A stretch of DNA of 64,000 nt from Chlorella sp. KRBP (GCA_004335735.1 QAXK01001881.1:1-64000), one strand, 5' to 3'. Positions 42,499 to 52,069 are shown, counted from the stretch's first letter. Numbers and translations are program-made. Notes: a model not told the origin generated them from the letters alone.

Positions 42499-44015
42499 CC
42501 GATTCCTTCCCTCGCAGGCCTCGACTGCGCCTTGATCGCAGCCAGCAGGATCGCCTGCCACGCCGCACTCTCGCGCCTTCTTCTCGCCCCGCTGCCGGTC
42601 CCCACGAAATGGTCCTCGAGCAGGAGCAGGAGCAGGCTCTTCACCACTGGCGCGTCGTCGATGTCGAGACTCCGGCCGCCCACGATGTCCGCGCGATATC
42701 TGGCGTTCAGGACGAGTCTGTGTGCCTCGACGTCGATGTCGTAGACGACGTCGTCCGGCAACAGGCTCCACTTGACGTCGACGGGGAAGGCGTCGTTCGG
42801 TTCGGTGTTCGCACCGAAGGCTTCCTTGACCGGAGCGGGCAGGCCGGCTCCGGGCAGAGGTGCCACGATCGGCGACGCCACCCTCTGTTGCGCGAGCTTC
42901 GCCGCCCTGCGGGCGTCGTCCCGGAAGCCGGCGAAGGTCGAGCCCTCCGACGAGCGAGCCCGCAGAAAGGCTGCGCGGAACTCGTCGTCGAACGACGTCC
43001 CGACCTTCTCCGGGTTGATGGTGACGTGGTTCTCCAGTTCCGGCGTGAGGTCCAAGGAGATGCGGGCGTAGCGCAACTCCGGGTCGGGCGTCCCCAGCCC
43101 GTTCCATCCGCCGGCTTGGAGGAGTCGGTCGTTCCGGTAGACGTAGAGACCCTGCGTCTCGACGGCGGAGCGTCCGCCCTGGAGGACACCGGGGCTGCGG
43201 TCGTGTTGCGGGAGGACGTGCAGATCCGCCGTACCCTGTGCGTCCGACAGCACGAGGGGGAGCCGCCTCGGGTAGTTGCCACGCGCGAGCGCGCGATATC
43301 CGAAGGGGTTCACGGGTTCCACCGTCCTGCGGGCCCCCGCGAACTCCAGCCACACGTCGAAGTTCTCGATCTCGACGACCAGTCCGCCCCGTTCCAGGAT
43401 CCGGTGCAGGACGAGGCCGAGATGGAGGACCAAGTCCTGTGTGGTCCTGCTCGTCCACGCGCGCTGCTCGGCCTCCTCGGAGGAGGTGAGGAACGTCTGC
43501 ACGTCCTGCCACTCGACGAGCGTTCCGGTGGACAGGTCGAAACCCGGGTCGACGGCGGACAACCGCCGGGCCGCATCGGCTGCGGCGAACTCCTCGACGA
43601 CGGGGCCGGTGTCGATGGTCTCCTTGCGCAACCGTCGACCGACCGGCGGAGAACCGTAGCGCCGCGACCACACGAGCAACGCGTTGGCCTGGCTGAGTGA
43701 GGCCGCCTTGAGGCCGATCCCGAAGTGGCCCAGATCCTCCCCCCGGTACTCCCGCTTGCGGGCGTAGGTCATGGCCTGGTCGATGTCGGCCGAGTCCATC
43801 CCTGCGCCGTCGTCCACCACCTGGAGGCCGATCGGCACGTCGCCCTGCACGAGGAATCGGACGAGGACCCGTCCCGCGCCGGCGTCGATGCTGTTGTCGA
43901 CCAGGTCCGCCACGGCCGTCACGAGCGTGTGATGTCGACCGATGGCGGAGGTGATGGACGGATCCGGGTCGACCACCTTGGAGGCGACCGGACGCGGAGT
44001 GAACACCGGAGGCAT
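42495..44015 (-). CDS. MORC-like GHKL ATPase
   Basis: 506 residues. GHKL Bergerat-fold motifs: N box VADLVDNSIDAGA (35-47), G1 VVDDGAGMDSADI (66-79), G2 GHFGIGLKAAS (96-106), with a following S5-fold transducer (about 200-340) and NPEKVGTSF. This matches the bacterial ancestors of eukaryotic MORC proteins, found in R-M operons with Z1 helicase and nuclease. ATP-driven dimer clamp on DNA is the expected mechanism. Start codon overlaps the DUF499 stop by one base; its stop overlaps the nuclease start. Confidence 0.9.
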   Translation of the reverse strand: MPPVFTPRPVASKVVDPDPSITSAIGRHHTLVTAVADLVDNSIDAGAGRVLVRFLVQGDVPIGLQVVDDGAGMDSADIDQAMTYARKREYRGEDLGHFGIGLKAASLSQANALLVWSRRYGSPPVGRRLRKETIDTGPVVEEFAAADAARRLSAVDPGFDLSTGTLVEWQDVQTFLTSSEEAEQRAWTSRTTQDLVLHLGLVLHRILERGGLVVEIENFDVWLEFAGARRTVEPVNPFGYRALARGNYPRRLPLVLSDAQGTADLHVLPQHDRSPGVLQGGRSAVETQGLYVYRNDRLLQAGGWNGLGTPDPELRYARISLDLTPELENHVTINPEKVGTSFDDEFRAAFLRARSSEGSTFAGFRDDARRAAKLAQQRVASPIVAPLPGAGLPAPVKEAFGANTEPNDAFPVDVKWSLLPDDVVYDIDVEAHRLVLNARYRADIVGGRSLDIDDAPVVKSLLLLLLEDHFVGTGSGARRRRESAAWQAILLAAIKAQSRPAREGIG

Positions 44016-47000
44016 TAGATGTCCCGGAAGGCGGCGTCGCCCACCCCGAGATCACTCGCGTTCTGCTTCACCGCGCGGACCGTGTTCTCGTCGAAACCGG
44101 CGGCCTTCTGAGCATCCACGGTCAGCGTGACGTCGAGGACGTCCGGTCCGGACCGCTGCAACAGGACGAGGATCTCCTCGGCCATCGTCCTCAGTTCGGC
44201 CGCGATGTCGCCCGACGCGTCGACGACGTGACGGAGGCTGAACGTCGCGTTCGCGACCACCTTACGAGGTGTCGGGCCTGGCTGTGGTGAGGGAGGCGTG
44301 ACGGGCAGATCGGGTTCGTCCACGGACACGGGACGCGGAGTCACGGACCTGCGCTCACGCTCGCGCTGCTCCACCGCGAGCCGTGGGCTCACGACGAGAC
44401 TGCGTTCGTCGAACGGTCCGAACTCCGTGTCCTCCAAAGGCACCGCGAGCCCGATGAAGTCGCCGCTGTCCGCGTCGACACCCGATGCCAGGGCGAAGCC
44501 CGTGTCGAGGAAGGCGACGTCGAGGAGCGACTCCTCGAGAGCCCCCAGGAGGACGGACTTGTCCCGGAGACGGTGGAGGTACGGGTACCGGCAGTAGTAG
44601 GCCCAGAGCTCGTCGACCCTGATCGAGCCACGGTTCCACTTGGCCCTGAGGAACTCGTCGATGTCCAGCCTGATGACGCGGTTGGCGATGCGGCCGTGGG
44701 CCGCGTCGTGGCCTGCGAGCCGGGTGCCGATGCGCTTGAGCAGGTTCTTCTCCTGCCCATCGGCCCGGACCTGCCCGACGACGAAAGGAGCCTGCGGATC
44801 GTCCTGGACGGCGTGCAGGCCCCAGATCCAGCTGTGCGCGATGCGGTCGTCGACCGTCCTGTTCGTGTTCTCGACCATGGCCTGGGCCTGGGCTTCCGCC
44901 GACTGCTTGAGGTCGAGCCGTCCGGTCTCACGGTGGATGGACGACCACGCGAGGTAGGACCGGACGACGGACTCCAGGCTTCCCCATTGCTTCTCGTCGG
45001 CGGCCACCGCGACGATGGTGTTGACGTTCGCACGGGGAGCCGTTCCGCGCGTCCGCAGCAGGTCGTGCATCCAACGAGATGCGCTCGACTCCTTGTCCTT
45101 GCCGTTGTGCGTCAGGCCGGGCGGGACGACGACGAGGCGCAGGAAGTCCGCTTCCTCGACGTCCGACGACGACTCCGGGTGCACCACCTGGGCGATCACC
45201 TCGTTCGAGCCCTTGAAGGCGCGCGCCAGTCGTGCCGCGACCTCGGCGTGGACCGCTTCGATGCTCAGCTGCGCCGCCCGCTCGGCCGCGAGTCGGTTGA
45301 GTGAGGGCTGGGTGTCGTACCAGTAGCGCCCGTCCTCGGCGTAGTAGTGCGACGACTTCTCCTGCAGCCCGTCGAGTGCGGACCCGATGTTGCCCAGCAC
45401 GTCGCCCGGCATGGCGACGCTGAGCGTGATGCTCCGCCGGTCCTTCCCCTTGAGCGAGGACTCGAGGGTCGGTGTGGACTCCATGAAGATCGCACGCGCC
45501 GTCCGCAACGCAAGCGAGCGCTCCTTGAGGACCGGACGCTCCGCGTCCACCGTGCGAGCCACGGAGCTCTCCCCGTCGATCTCCGACTGGATGATCGCGT
45601 CCCAGGCGGTGTCGACGTACTGGACGATCTCTGAGCGCACGGGCTGCGCGTCCAACGGCACCGAGCCCGTCATGATGAGCGGCGAGGCGTCCTGCCGCTC
45701 GTACAGCTGGTGGACGACGTGCGACATGAGGCGGAGCACACCGCGGGTGCGCTGGAACTTCTCCAGCGTGGACCAGTCGGCATAGAGCCGGTCGAGCAGC
45801 TCGGGGTGGATCGGGTACGCCGCTTTGATCCGCTGCTCGTAGTCGCGCTCACCGACCCCGGTCGGGAACTCCTTCTGGTGGTGCCGGTAGTAGGTCGTGA
45901 AGCGACGTGCCGCGGCGGAGATGGTGGCGAGCGCCTCGGCGTCGGGCTCCTCGAAGAGCCGACGACGCACTATCTCGTAGGACTCGTCCCGGGTGGCGTG
46001 GCTCCACATGTAGGCGACGCGGCGGATCACGTTGTCGAGCCGGTGCAGGGCGTCGCGACCCCGTTGACCGCCGACCTCCAGGTCACTGGCGATCGACGTC
46101 TCACCGCGACCGGACGTCTCCCCCGGCTCCACCTTCCGCTCGCTCGCCGGCACGGAGACGAGGAGCAGCGTGCCGGGAACGCTCTCGGCGGCCAGGGTCA
46201 ACGACTGGGCGAACGTGAACTGGGTCTCGAAGAGACCTGCTCCTCGACGGTCCGCCGCGGCATCGTCCGCGGCGTAGGTGTCGGGGAGCTGACGGGCGTA
46301 CGCCACCCACTCGTCGATGAGGACGACCGCCGGCCCGAAGCGTGAGAAGAGCTCTCGCAGGAGGTTGCCGGGGTTCGTGCCGTCCCGGTCCGACTCGGCG
46401 ACGATCGCGTACGCCTCCGCTCCGCCCAGCTGCCAGGCCAGCTCTCCCCAGAGCGTGCGGACGACAGTGCCGTCCGGCTTGTGCGATGGTGCGGACGGAG
46501 GGATCTCGTTGCCGACGAGCGCCACCTTGCGCACGGTGCCGGCGAGGATGCCGGTGTCCTGGTCGGCCAGCACGTCCTGCAGTCCCTGCGGGAACTCGTG
46601 CAGCGGACGGCCGGAGAACAGGTGCCATACCGCGAGCATCGAGTGGGTCTTGCCGCCGCCGAAGGTGCTCTGGAGATTGATGACCGGGTTGGCCGACGGC
46701 TCCTTGGAAACGCGGGCCACTGCCCGCCGGATCAGGTCCTTGAGCCCGTCGGTGAGGTAGGTGCGCCGGAAGAACTCCACCGGGTCCTGGTACTCCGGCG
46801 CGGCGTTTTGCTGGACCGCCACGGAGTAGAGGTCCGCGGCGAACTCGGCGTTGTTGTACCGCCCAGTCGCGACGTCGGGATGCGGACGGAGGACGTCGCG
46901 CCACGCGGGCAGCTCAGCGTCCGGTGTCCCCGGCAGTGCGATGGCATCGCGGACCGCCTTGCGGGTCTGCTGCTCGAAGCTGCCCCGGAGGACGTCCAGG

Positions 47001-47416
47001 CGCGCCGTCCGGACCGCGTCGGCCTCACGCGTGGCGCCGACTGCTCGCATGACCCGCTCGATCGTGTCGAGAGCGCGGACGGCGTCGTCCGGCGAGAACG
47101 GCTTGAAGTGCGCGACGGCGTTACGGACGCCACGCAGCTCGCTGACGAAACCCTGCTCGCCCCGCGAGAGGTGGTCGTTGAACAGGTAGCCCAGCGACGA
47201 CATGGGCTCGGTGATGATTCGGAACTGGTCCTGCGGGTCGGCCGCCGAGTACTCCTTCCCGTGGATGCCGCGCTCGGCGTCCTTCGCTGCGAGCAGGACC
47301 GTCCAGTCCTTGCCCTCGGGCACCTGGCGCGCGGTGATGCGCGTGATGTAGGGGCCCAGCACGTCGGTCAGCGACTGCAGCGCGGTGCGCACCACGTCGA
47401 TGTTGCTCGTCGCCAT
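44015..47416 (-). CDS. HEPN (Swt1-type) - DUF499 AAA ATPase
   Basis: 1133 residues. Residues 1-130 form a Swt1-type HEPN domain with the complete RNxxxH motif (RNAVAH, 98-103), diagnostic of catalytically competent HEPN RNases. The DUF499 ATPase follows: Walker A FGGGKTHS (252-259) and Walker B VVLIDEWVAY (364-373). A long C-terminal region (RLDIDEFLRAKWNRGS, then DELWAYYCRYPYLHRLRD) and a Pro-rich linker precede a small tail domain. DUF499 proteins accompany DUF1156 methylases in anti-phage operons and are BrxC-like ATPases. Start overlaps the DUF1156 stop by one base. Confidence 0.9.
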   Translation of the reverse strand: MATSNIDVVRTALQSLTDVLGPYITRITARQVPEGKDWTVLLAAKDAERGIHGKEYSAADPQDQFRIITEPMSSLGYLFNDHLSRGEQGFVSELRGVRNAVAHFKPFSPDDAVRALDTIERVMRAVGATREADAVRTARLDVLRGSFEQQTRKAVRDAIALPGTPDAELPAWRDVLRPHPDVATGRYNNAEFAADLYSVAVQQNAAPEYQDPVEFFRRTYLTDGLKDLIRRAVARVSKEPSANPVINLQSTFGGGKTHSMLAVWHLFSGRPLHEFPQGLQDVLADQDTGILAGTVRKVALVGNEIPPSAPSHKPDGTVVRTLWGELAWQLGGAEAYAIVAESDRDGTNPGNLLRELFSRFGPAVVLIDEWVAYARQLPDTYAADDAAADRRGAGLFETQFTFAQSLTLAAESVPGTLLLVSVPASERKVEPGETSGRGETSIASDLEVGGQRGRDALHRLDNVIRRVAYMWSHATRDESYEIVRRRLFEEPDAEALATISAAARRFTTYYRHHQKEFPTGVGERDYEQRIKAAYPIHPELLDRLYADWSTLEKFQRTRGVLRLMSHVVHQLYERQDASPLIMTGSVPLDAQPVRSEIVQYVDTAWDAIIQSEIDGESSVARTVDAERPVLKERSLALRTARAIFMESTPTLESSLKGKDRRSITLSVAMPGDVLGNIGSALDGLQEKSSHYYAEDGRYWYDTQPSLNRLAAERAAQLSIEAVHAEVAARLARAFKGSNEVIAQVVHPESSSDVEEADFLRLVVVPPGLTHNGKDKESSASRWMHDLLRTRGTAPRANVNTIVAVAADEKQWGSLESVVRSYLAWSSIHRETGRLDLKQSAEAQAQAMVENTNRTVDDRIAHSWIWGLHAVQDDPQAPFVVGQVRADGQEKNLLKRIGTRLAGHDAAHGRIANRVIRLDIDEFLRAKWNRGSIRVDELWAYYCRYPYLHRLRDKSVLLGALEESLLDVAFLDTGFALASGVDADSGDFIGLAVPLEDTEFGPFDERSLVVSPRLAVEQRERERRSVTPRPVSVDEPDLPVTPPSPQPGPTPRKVVANATFSLRHVVDASGDIAAELRTMAEEILVLLQRSGPDVLDVTLTVDAQKAAGFDENTVRAVKQNASDLGVGDAAFRDI

Positions 47417-50256
47417 CAGCGGTCACCCTCCAGGTCGATCTCCGTCTGCACCGCGGACGGGCGAGTCTGCACTCGCGCTGCTGCCTCGGTCATATCGGTC
47501 CAGGACCCGCCGACGACGTTGAACAGCCGGGCGTCGTCGGTCCGGGAGGTCTTCGTCATCTCGTAGAGGCGGTAGGCGAGCCGCTGCACGGCCTCGACGT
47601 CGACCTCTGCGCGAGTGGCGGCCGCGGCCATCAGCTGCGCGGCGGCGTCGACCCCACCGTCCTCCGCGTCGAGGACGCGGGCCAGGTGGCACATGACCTC
47701 CCACGTCGAGATGCGGTCGTCGGTGAGCGGGTTCCACGCTGCCGGCAGGTCGGCGGGCGCGACGAGCCGGACGATGCCCTCCACCTGTGTGAGCGCCCCT
47801 GACTGTGCGACCCCGCGAACGGAGGTGTCGTACGAGCGGGCGAGCAGATCGGCATCGCCGAACGGGCCTCTTTCCCAGCCGTACTGCTCGTACCACTTGA
47901 GGCAGAAGCGGGTGTCCGCGTCAAGGTCGTCCTCGCCCTCCGCGAGCACCTCGTCGAGCGCCTGGTTGATGAGGCGTAGCGCGGACTTCACCGTCATGTC
48001 CTCGCCGTCGTTCTCGACGACGCGCGAGTAGCTCGAGAAGACGGCCATCCCCGGTCCGATCGTCGCCTGAGTGAGGTCGACCGGCGCGATCGCTCCCTGG
48101 CGGAGCCGCTCCAGCGCCTCGGGCAGGTCGCGACGAAGGGCCGCGAGGAAGCCGCGCCGAGTCGTCTGGCCGGCGGTCTCGTGCCGCGGCCGGAGGACGA
48201 GGACGATTGACGAGGCAAGCGCGTTCGTACCGACGGAGATCATTCGTCCACTGCGCTCGGACCGGATGGGCCATGTGGCTGTGATAGCCCACCCCTCGCG
48301 GATCATCCCCTCGAGGATCGTCGCCCACCCCGTGCTGGTGACGCCCTCGGACTGGAGTTCGGACTGCTTGAACGCGTAATAGACCGTGATCGGGAACTTG
48401 TCCGTAGCACCCTGACGAGCCCTAGCGAAGACATTCTCGAAACCGGCCTCGAAATACTTCTCGGCCGCTTGGCGCCCGCCTTGACGGTAAGGATTTGCGA
48501 CCAGCTCTTCGGCCTTCGGAACTAACATCGACGAAAACAAACTTGGGTACATCTCGCGAAGAGATCGGCGCAACCACACGTAGAAGAAGTCGGAGAGGTC
48601 CGAGTATCCGATGTTGTCGTAGTACGGCGGATCGGTCGAGATCACGAAGCCGTGCATTGAGCGCGACGCCGCATTTGCTTGAGTTGCTAGCCCCCGGGCG
48701 GCTGCCGTGGGCACGGCATCGAGGCTCTCCACGGTCCATGCGACTGCATTGTGAAAACTCCCCGTCCCTGCGAGCAACGTGTTCATCTCAACGAAATCCC
48801 ACACCATGGGAATCGCCTGCCTCGTGAAGGTATTCCGGGTCGATTCTCGCTGAATCACCCATGACACTAAAGATGAACTTCGATCAGTGACAGCAGATAA
48901 TGCAAAGGCTAAGTATGTAGCGACGGCGTCGGCGTACGCCTCGGCTCCGGTTCCGCCGTCGGCGAGGCGGTCGCCGGACGGCAGGCCGGAGGCGACGGCA
49001 TCCGCCAGGACCTTCTCGCGCGCCTCCCCCACCAGGTCACTGAAGGTCGTCAGCGCCACCAGCTGCCGGTTGGTGAACACGTCCGCGAAGTTCTCGAGTC
49101 CGTACTGCGGCGGTGAAAACCACCGCGGGTTCTGCGCGAACTTCCCGGCGGGCACCGCGTCAGGGCGCGACACCTCCGCAGCGGCGACGTGCTGCGACGA
49201 AGGCGCGACATAGATCCGTCGCCTGTCGCCTGCTGCCACGACCGCCAATAGACGCGATCCGTATCCGTGTGCCAAGGCATTGGCACGAATCTCCGCGAGC
49301 GAGGAGAACGCGTCACATGCCACACACGACGCGCCTCGAGAGGCCGTCACCGTGCCGTCCGACGATGCCTTCGGGGCGCCCTTGATGTCGTGCCCGATGG
49401 TGAACTCGACCCGTCGACCGCCTGGGGCGTCCAGGTCGTCGACGACGGTCGGGACGACGTACGCCTCCTTGCCCTTCTTCTTGCCGAGCCACCACGAGCG
49501 CACGAGTGGCATCTCGATGCCGCACGCAGGGTTGGGGCAGGTGACCGTCCGGGCCCATATCCACGCGATCGTCGTCGCCGTCGACGTCTTCCCGGTCCGC
49601 TCGTCGACGATCGTCGCGTCCGGGTAGAGGTGGCCGATCCGCACCTTGGCCTCGTCCCGCATCCACGCGGCGTACCGACGGACGTCCTCGGCGAGCCCCG
49701 TCGCTCGCGGCCAGTCCCCCAGCTTCTCGTCCGCCGCACCCGGGAAGACCGGCGACCGGCCGGCGAACATTGGCGGGATCTCGATGAGCGCCTTGTTGAT
49801 GAGTACGGCAACAGGGTTGAGGTCGGACGCATGCGCCTCGAGCCCGAGTCGCTGCGCCTCGAGCGGGATCGTGCCCCCGCCGGCGAACGGGTCGAGGATC
49901 GCAGGCGGCTTACCGTCCGTCGATCTGAGGATCTCCTGGTGCGCCTCACGCATCAGCGCCTCGTCGTTGACGTTCTCCCACTTGACGAGGCGTCGGATGA
50001 TCCCGTGCAGCCGCTCACGCTCGACCCTCTGCTCATCCTCGCTTAGGTCCGGGTCCGAGGACGGGTCGTCGACGAGCTGCGCGAACAAAACGGCCCTGGC
50101 CGCCGCCAGCGGTCGGCGGGCCCACCACAGGTGCAGAGTCGACGGGTGACCGTGCCGGATCGACTTCTCCCGCGCCGACTCCGCGTTGATGTCCTCGAGC
50201 GGGATCGACACCTCGATCAGCTTCCTGCGGATCGGCGCGTCGGGCGTCGTCGTCAT
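47416..50256 (-). CDS. DUF1156 DNA methyltransferase
   Basis: 946 residues. DUF1156 signature STLHLWWARRPLAAARAVLF (39-58), SAM-binding motif I LDPFAGGGTIPLEA (121-134) with AHASDLNPVA, and catalytic motif IV TDPPYYDNIGYSDLSDF (541-557), so an amino-methyltransferase of N6-adenine or N4-cytosine type. Cys pairs at 240/245 and 311/314 may form an inserted zinc ribbon. First gene of the minus-strand composite operon; next gene overlaps its stop. It should protect host DNA from the operon's own nuclease. The segment encoding motif IV (about 48400-48920) is visibly lower in GC than the rest. Confidence 0.92.
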   Translation of the reverse strand: MTTTPDAPIRRKLIEVSIPLEDINAESAREKSIRHGHPSTLHLWWARRPLAAARAVLFAQLVDDPSSDPDLSEDEQRVERERLHGIIRRLVKWENVNDEALMREAHQEILRSTDGKPPAILDPFAGGGTIPLEAQRLGLEAHASDLNPVAVLINKALIEIPPMFAGRSPVFPGAADEKLGDWPRATGLAEDVRRYAAWMRDEAKVRIGHLYPDATIVDERTGKTSTATTIAWIWARTVTCPNPACGIEMPLVRSWWLGKKKGKEAYVVPTVVDDLDAPGGRRVEFTIGHDIKGAPKASSDGTVTASRGASCVACDAFSSLAEIRANALAHGYGSRLLAVVAAGDRRRIYVAPSSQHVAAAEVSRPDAVPAGKFAQNPRWFSPPQYGLENFADVFTNRQLVALTTFSDLVGEAREKVLADAVASGLPSGDRLADGGTGAEAYADAVATYLAFALSAVTDRSSSLVSWVIQRESTRNTFTRQAIPMVWDFVEMNTLLAGTGSFHNAVAWTVESLDAVPTAAARGLATQANAASRSMHGFVISTDPPYYDNIGYSDLSDFFYVWLRRSLREMYPSLFSSMLVPKAEELVANPYRQGGRQAAEKYFEAGFENVFARARQGATDKFPITVYYAFKQSELQSEGVTSTGWATILEGMIREGWAITATWPIRSERSGRMISVGTNALASSIVLVLRPRHETAGQTTRRGFLAALRRDLPEALERLRQGAIAPVDLTQATIGPGMAVFSSYSRVVENDGEDMTVKSALRLINQALDEVLAEGEDDLDADTRFCLKWYEQYGWERGPFGDADLLARSYDTSVRGVAQSGALTQVEGIVRLVAPADLPAAWNPLTDDRISTWEVMCHLARVLDAEDGGVDAAAQLMAAAATRAEVDVEAVQRLAYRLYEMTKTSRTDDARLFNVVGGSWTDMTEAAARVQTRPSAVQTEIDLEGDR

Positions 50257-50356
50257 GCCTCGGAACTCCAGTCGTCTCGGGTGCTGCGATGGTAACGACG
50301 ACCCGCAACAGACGACGCCGGATCACGGTCCGGGCGACGGATCGGAGACCACGGGC

Positions 50357-50374
50357 CCTCCCCCTCGCGGGAGG
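50357..50374 (-). terminator. Hairpin between vsr and the DUF1156 operon
   Basis: CCTCCC / GGGAGG stem with a 6-nt loop, 19 bp after the vsr stop. It may end vsr transcription and separate it from the operon. No U tract. Confidence 0.35.
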
Positions 50375-50392
50375 CTACCCCCCCAGCGCTTC

Positions 50393-50857
50393 TCACCGCG
50401 GCAAAGTCGGGGATCGGCGAGCCGCCGGGGCCGACGTCCGCACCAGCTTCTCGATGTCGGTGGCGGCGTGTGTCATGTCCTCGTGTTCCCACACGCGGAT
50501 CACGGTCCATCCCAGGGAGTCGAGATGAGCATCGGTGTGCCGGTCTCGTTCGACGTTACGGGCGAGCTTGGCCTCCCACCACGACCTGTTGTTCCGCGGG
50601 ATCGTCGCGTGCTGCGGGCAGGCGTGCCAGAAACAGCCGTCGACGAACACCGCGACCTTCGCTCGGGTGAAGAGGACGTCGGCGCGACGACGGGGCAGCC
50701 CGGGGAGAGGGCTGTCGACCCGATATCGGAGACCACGCCGGTGCAGCTCGCGCCGCAGGAGAATCTCGGGGCGCGTGTCCTTCCTTCGCTGGACCGACAT
50801 CCGACGGGAGATGCCGGCGTCCACCGGGTCGAGGCGCCCGATCGGCGGGTCGCTCAC
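50393..50857 (-). CDS. vsr: Very short patch repair endonuclease
   Basis: 154 residues. Vsr landmarks: MSVQRRKDTRPEILLRREL, RRADVLFTRAKVAVFVDGCF with the catalytic Asp (RAD), FWHACPQH (Zn and catalytic His/Cys region), NRSWWEAKLARNVERD and GWTVIRVWEHE. Vsr nicks T:G mismatches left by deamination of 5-methylcytosine and is normally linked to a C5-methylase, here 93 bp away and divergent. GTG start. It lies upstream of the DUF1156 operon on the same strand; whether it also serves restriction is unknown. Confidence 0.93.
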   Translation of the reverse strand: MSDPPIGRLDPVDAGISRRMSVQRRKDTRPEILLRRELHRRGLRYRVDSPLPGLPRRRADVLFTRAKVAVFVDGCFWHACPQHATIPRNNRSWWEAKLARNVERDRHTDAHLDSLGWTVIRVWEHEDMTHAATDIEKLVRTSAPAARRSPTLPR

Positions 50858-50879
50858 GGGCCACCGCCCCCGCGCCGGC

Positions 50880-50885
50880 TAGGGT
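50880..50885 (+). promoter_or_regulatory. -10-like element before the cytosine methyltransferase gene
   Basis: TAGGGT lies 8 nt before an in-frame GTG at 50894, which could be a leaderless start giving 19 extra residues. Weak alone, but the region is the vsr/methylase divergent promoter. Confidence 0.35.
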
Positions 50886-50950
50886 CCTGTGGCGTGGCCA
50901 ACCCTCTCGCGTCCGCAGCTTCCGGGCTCGGAGCCCGCCGGTCACGGACG

Positions 50951-52069
50951 ATGAGGACGCTGGACCTGTTCGCGGGAGCGGGCGGCCTGAGCGAAGGCTT
51001 GCGAAGTGCCCCCCGAGGGCGGTTCGCGCCGGCACGCGCCGTGGAATGGGAGGCCGCTGCAGCTGCCACGTACACACTCAACCACGGCGGACGACTCCGC
51101 GACGGACGCGTGGAGGGCGGGCCGGTCTTCGCGGGGTCGATGGAGGACTGGCTGGCCGCCGAGGACGTGCCGACGGTGGACGTCGTCGTCGGAGGTCCGC
51201 CTTGTCAGGGCTTCTCCACCCTGAACCGCTCGGGAGCCGGCGCCCACAGGAACGAGCTGTGGCGTCTGTACGCGGAGACGGTGCACAGGGCGACTCCGTC
51301 CTACTTCGTCCTCGAGAACGTCCCCGCATTCCTCAAGTCCGAGCAGTTCGGGGTATTCGAGGAATCGCTGCGTGACGGGCTTCTACGCGACTACGCGGCC
51401 GAGGTAGCAGTCTTGAACTCCGCCGACTTCGGCGCGTACCAGGCGCGTAAGCGCGTCATCGTCCTCGGTCATCACAAGGACCTGGCTCCCCTCGGTATGC
51501 CCCAGGCGACACATGCGAGCAAGCACCTGACATTGGCCGAGGCGTTGCGTGGAGTACCGCGCGGGGTCGACCGGTTGGGAGTTCCCGACGGGTCGGTGAC
51601 CTTCGGCGGGCGCGAGCTGCCCGGCGCGTTCTCGACCCGAGAACTCCACTTCGGCCGTCACTACACTCCTCTCTCCTTGGATCGGTTCGCCGCCATCTCC
51701 CGGAACGGTGGAAGCCGCGGCGAGCTGCCCGAGCACCTGAAGGCCCCTTGCTGGAAGAAGCACTCGAAGGGCACCGGAGACGTCATGGGCCGCCTCACCT
51801 GGGAGAAGCCGTCCGTAACGATCCGCACCGAGTTCTTCAAGCCCGAGAAGGGGCGCTACATCCACCCGGAAGAGGATCGGGTCATCACCCACTACGAAGC
51901 CGCGCTGATCCAGGGGTTCCCTCTGGACTACCGCTGGGTGGGCACCCGCGAAGAGATCGCCCGCCAGATCGGCAACGCGGTCCCCATCCCTCTGGGTGCC
52001 GCGATCGGGCGACGTCTCGCCGATGCGTTCACATGCGCGGACCTGTCGTCCGCCGACCAACGCGCTTGA
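50951..52069 (+). CDS. DNA (cytosine-5)-methyltransferase
   Basis: 372 residues from the ATG. All C5-MTase motifs are present: I LDLFAGAGGLSEGL (4-17), IV GGPPCQGFS (81-89, catalytic Cys85), VI ENVPAFL (122-128), VIII QARKRVI (164-170), and X QIGNAVPIPLG near the C-terminus, with a target-recognition region at about 230-300. It methylates cytosine at an unknown site and is paired with vsr. An upstream GTG (50894) may be the true start. About 196 bp before the DUF262 gene, same strand. Confidence 0.93.
   Translation: MRTLDLFAGAGGLSEGLRSAPRGRFAPARAVEWEAAAAATYTLNHGGRLRDGRVEGGPVFAGSMEDWLAAEDVPTVDVVVGGPPCQGFSTLNRSGAGAHRNELWRLYAETVHRATPSYFVLENVPAFLKSEQFGVFEESLRDGLLRDYAAEVAVLNSADFGAYQARKRVIVLGHHKDLAPLGMPQATHASKHLTLAEALRGVPRGVDRLGVPDGSVTFGGRELPGAFSTRELHFGRHYTPLSLDRFAAISRNGGSRGELPEHLKAPCWKKHSKGTGDVMGRLTWEKPSVTIRTEFFKPEKGRYIHPEEDRVITHYEAALIQGFPLDYRWVGTREEIARQIGNAVPIPLGAAIGRRLADAFTCADLSSADQRA

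Noticed and set aside
41515..44055. Long open frame extending the PD-(D/E)XK gene upstream through the MORC gene
   Set aside because: The extension is low-complexity Arg/Gly/Pro sequence in the wrong register over a well-conserved GHKL ATPase; the ATGA overlap gives the true start.
36644..50256. Simple assignment as BREX or DISARM
   Set aside because: No PglZ, BrxL, DrmA/B/C-type or PLD protein; core genes are instead DUF1156, DUF499, MORC, Z1 and PD-(D/E)XK.
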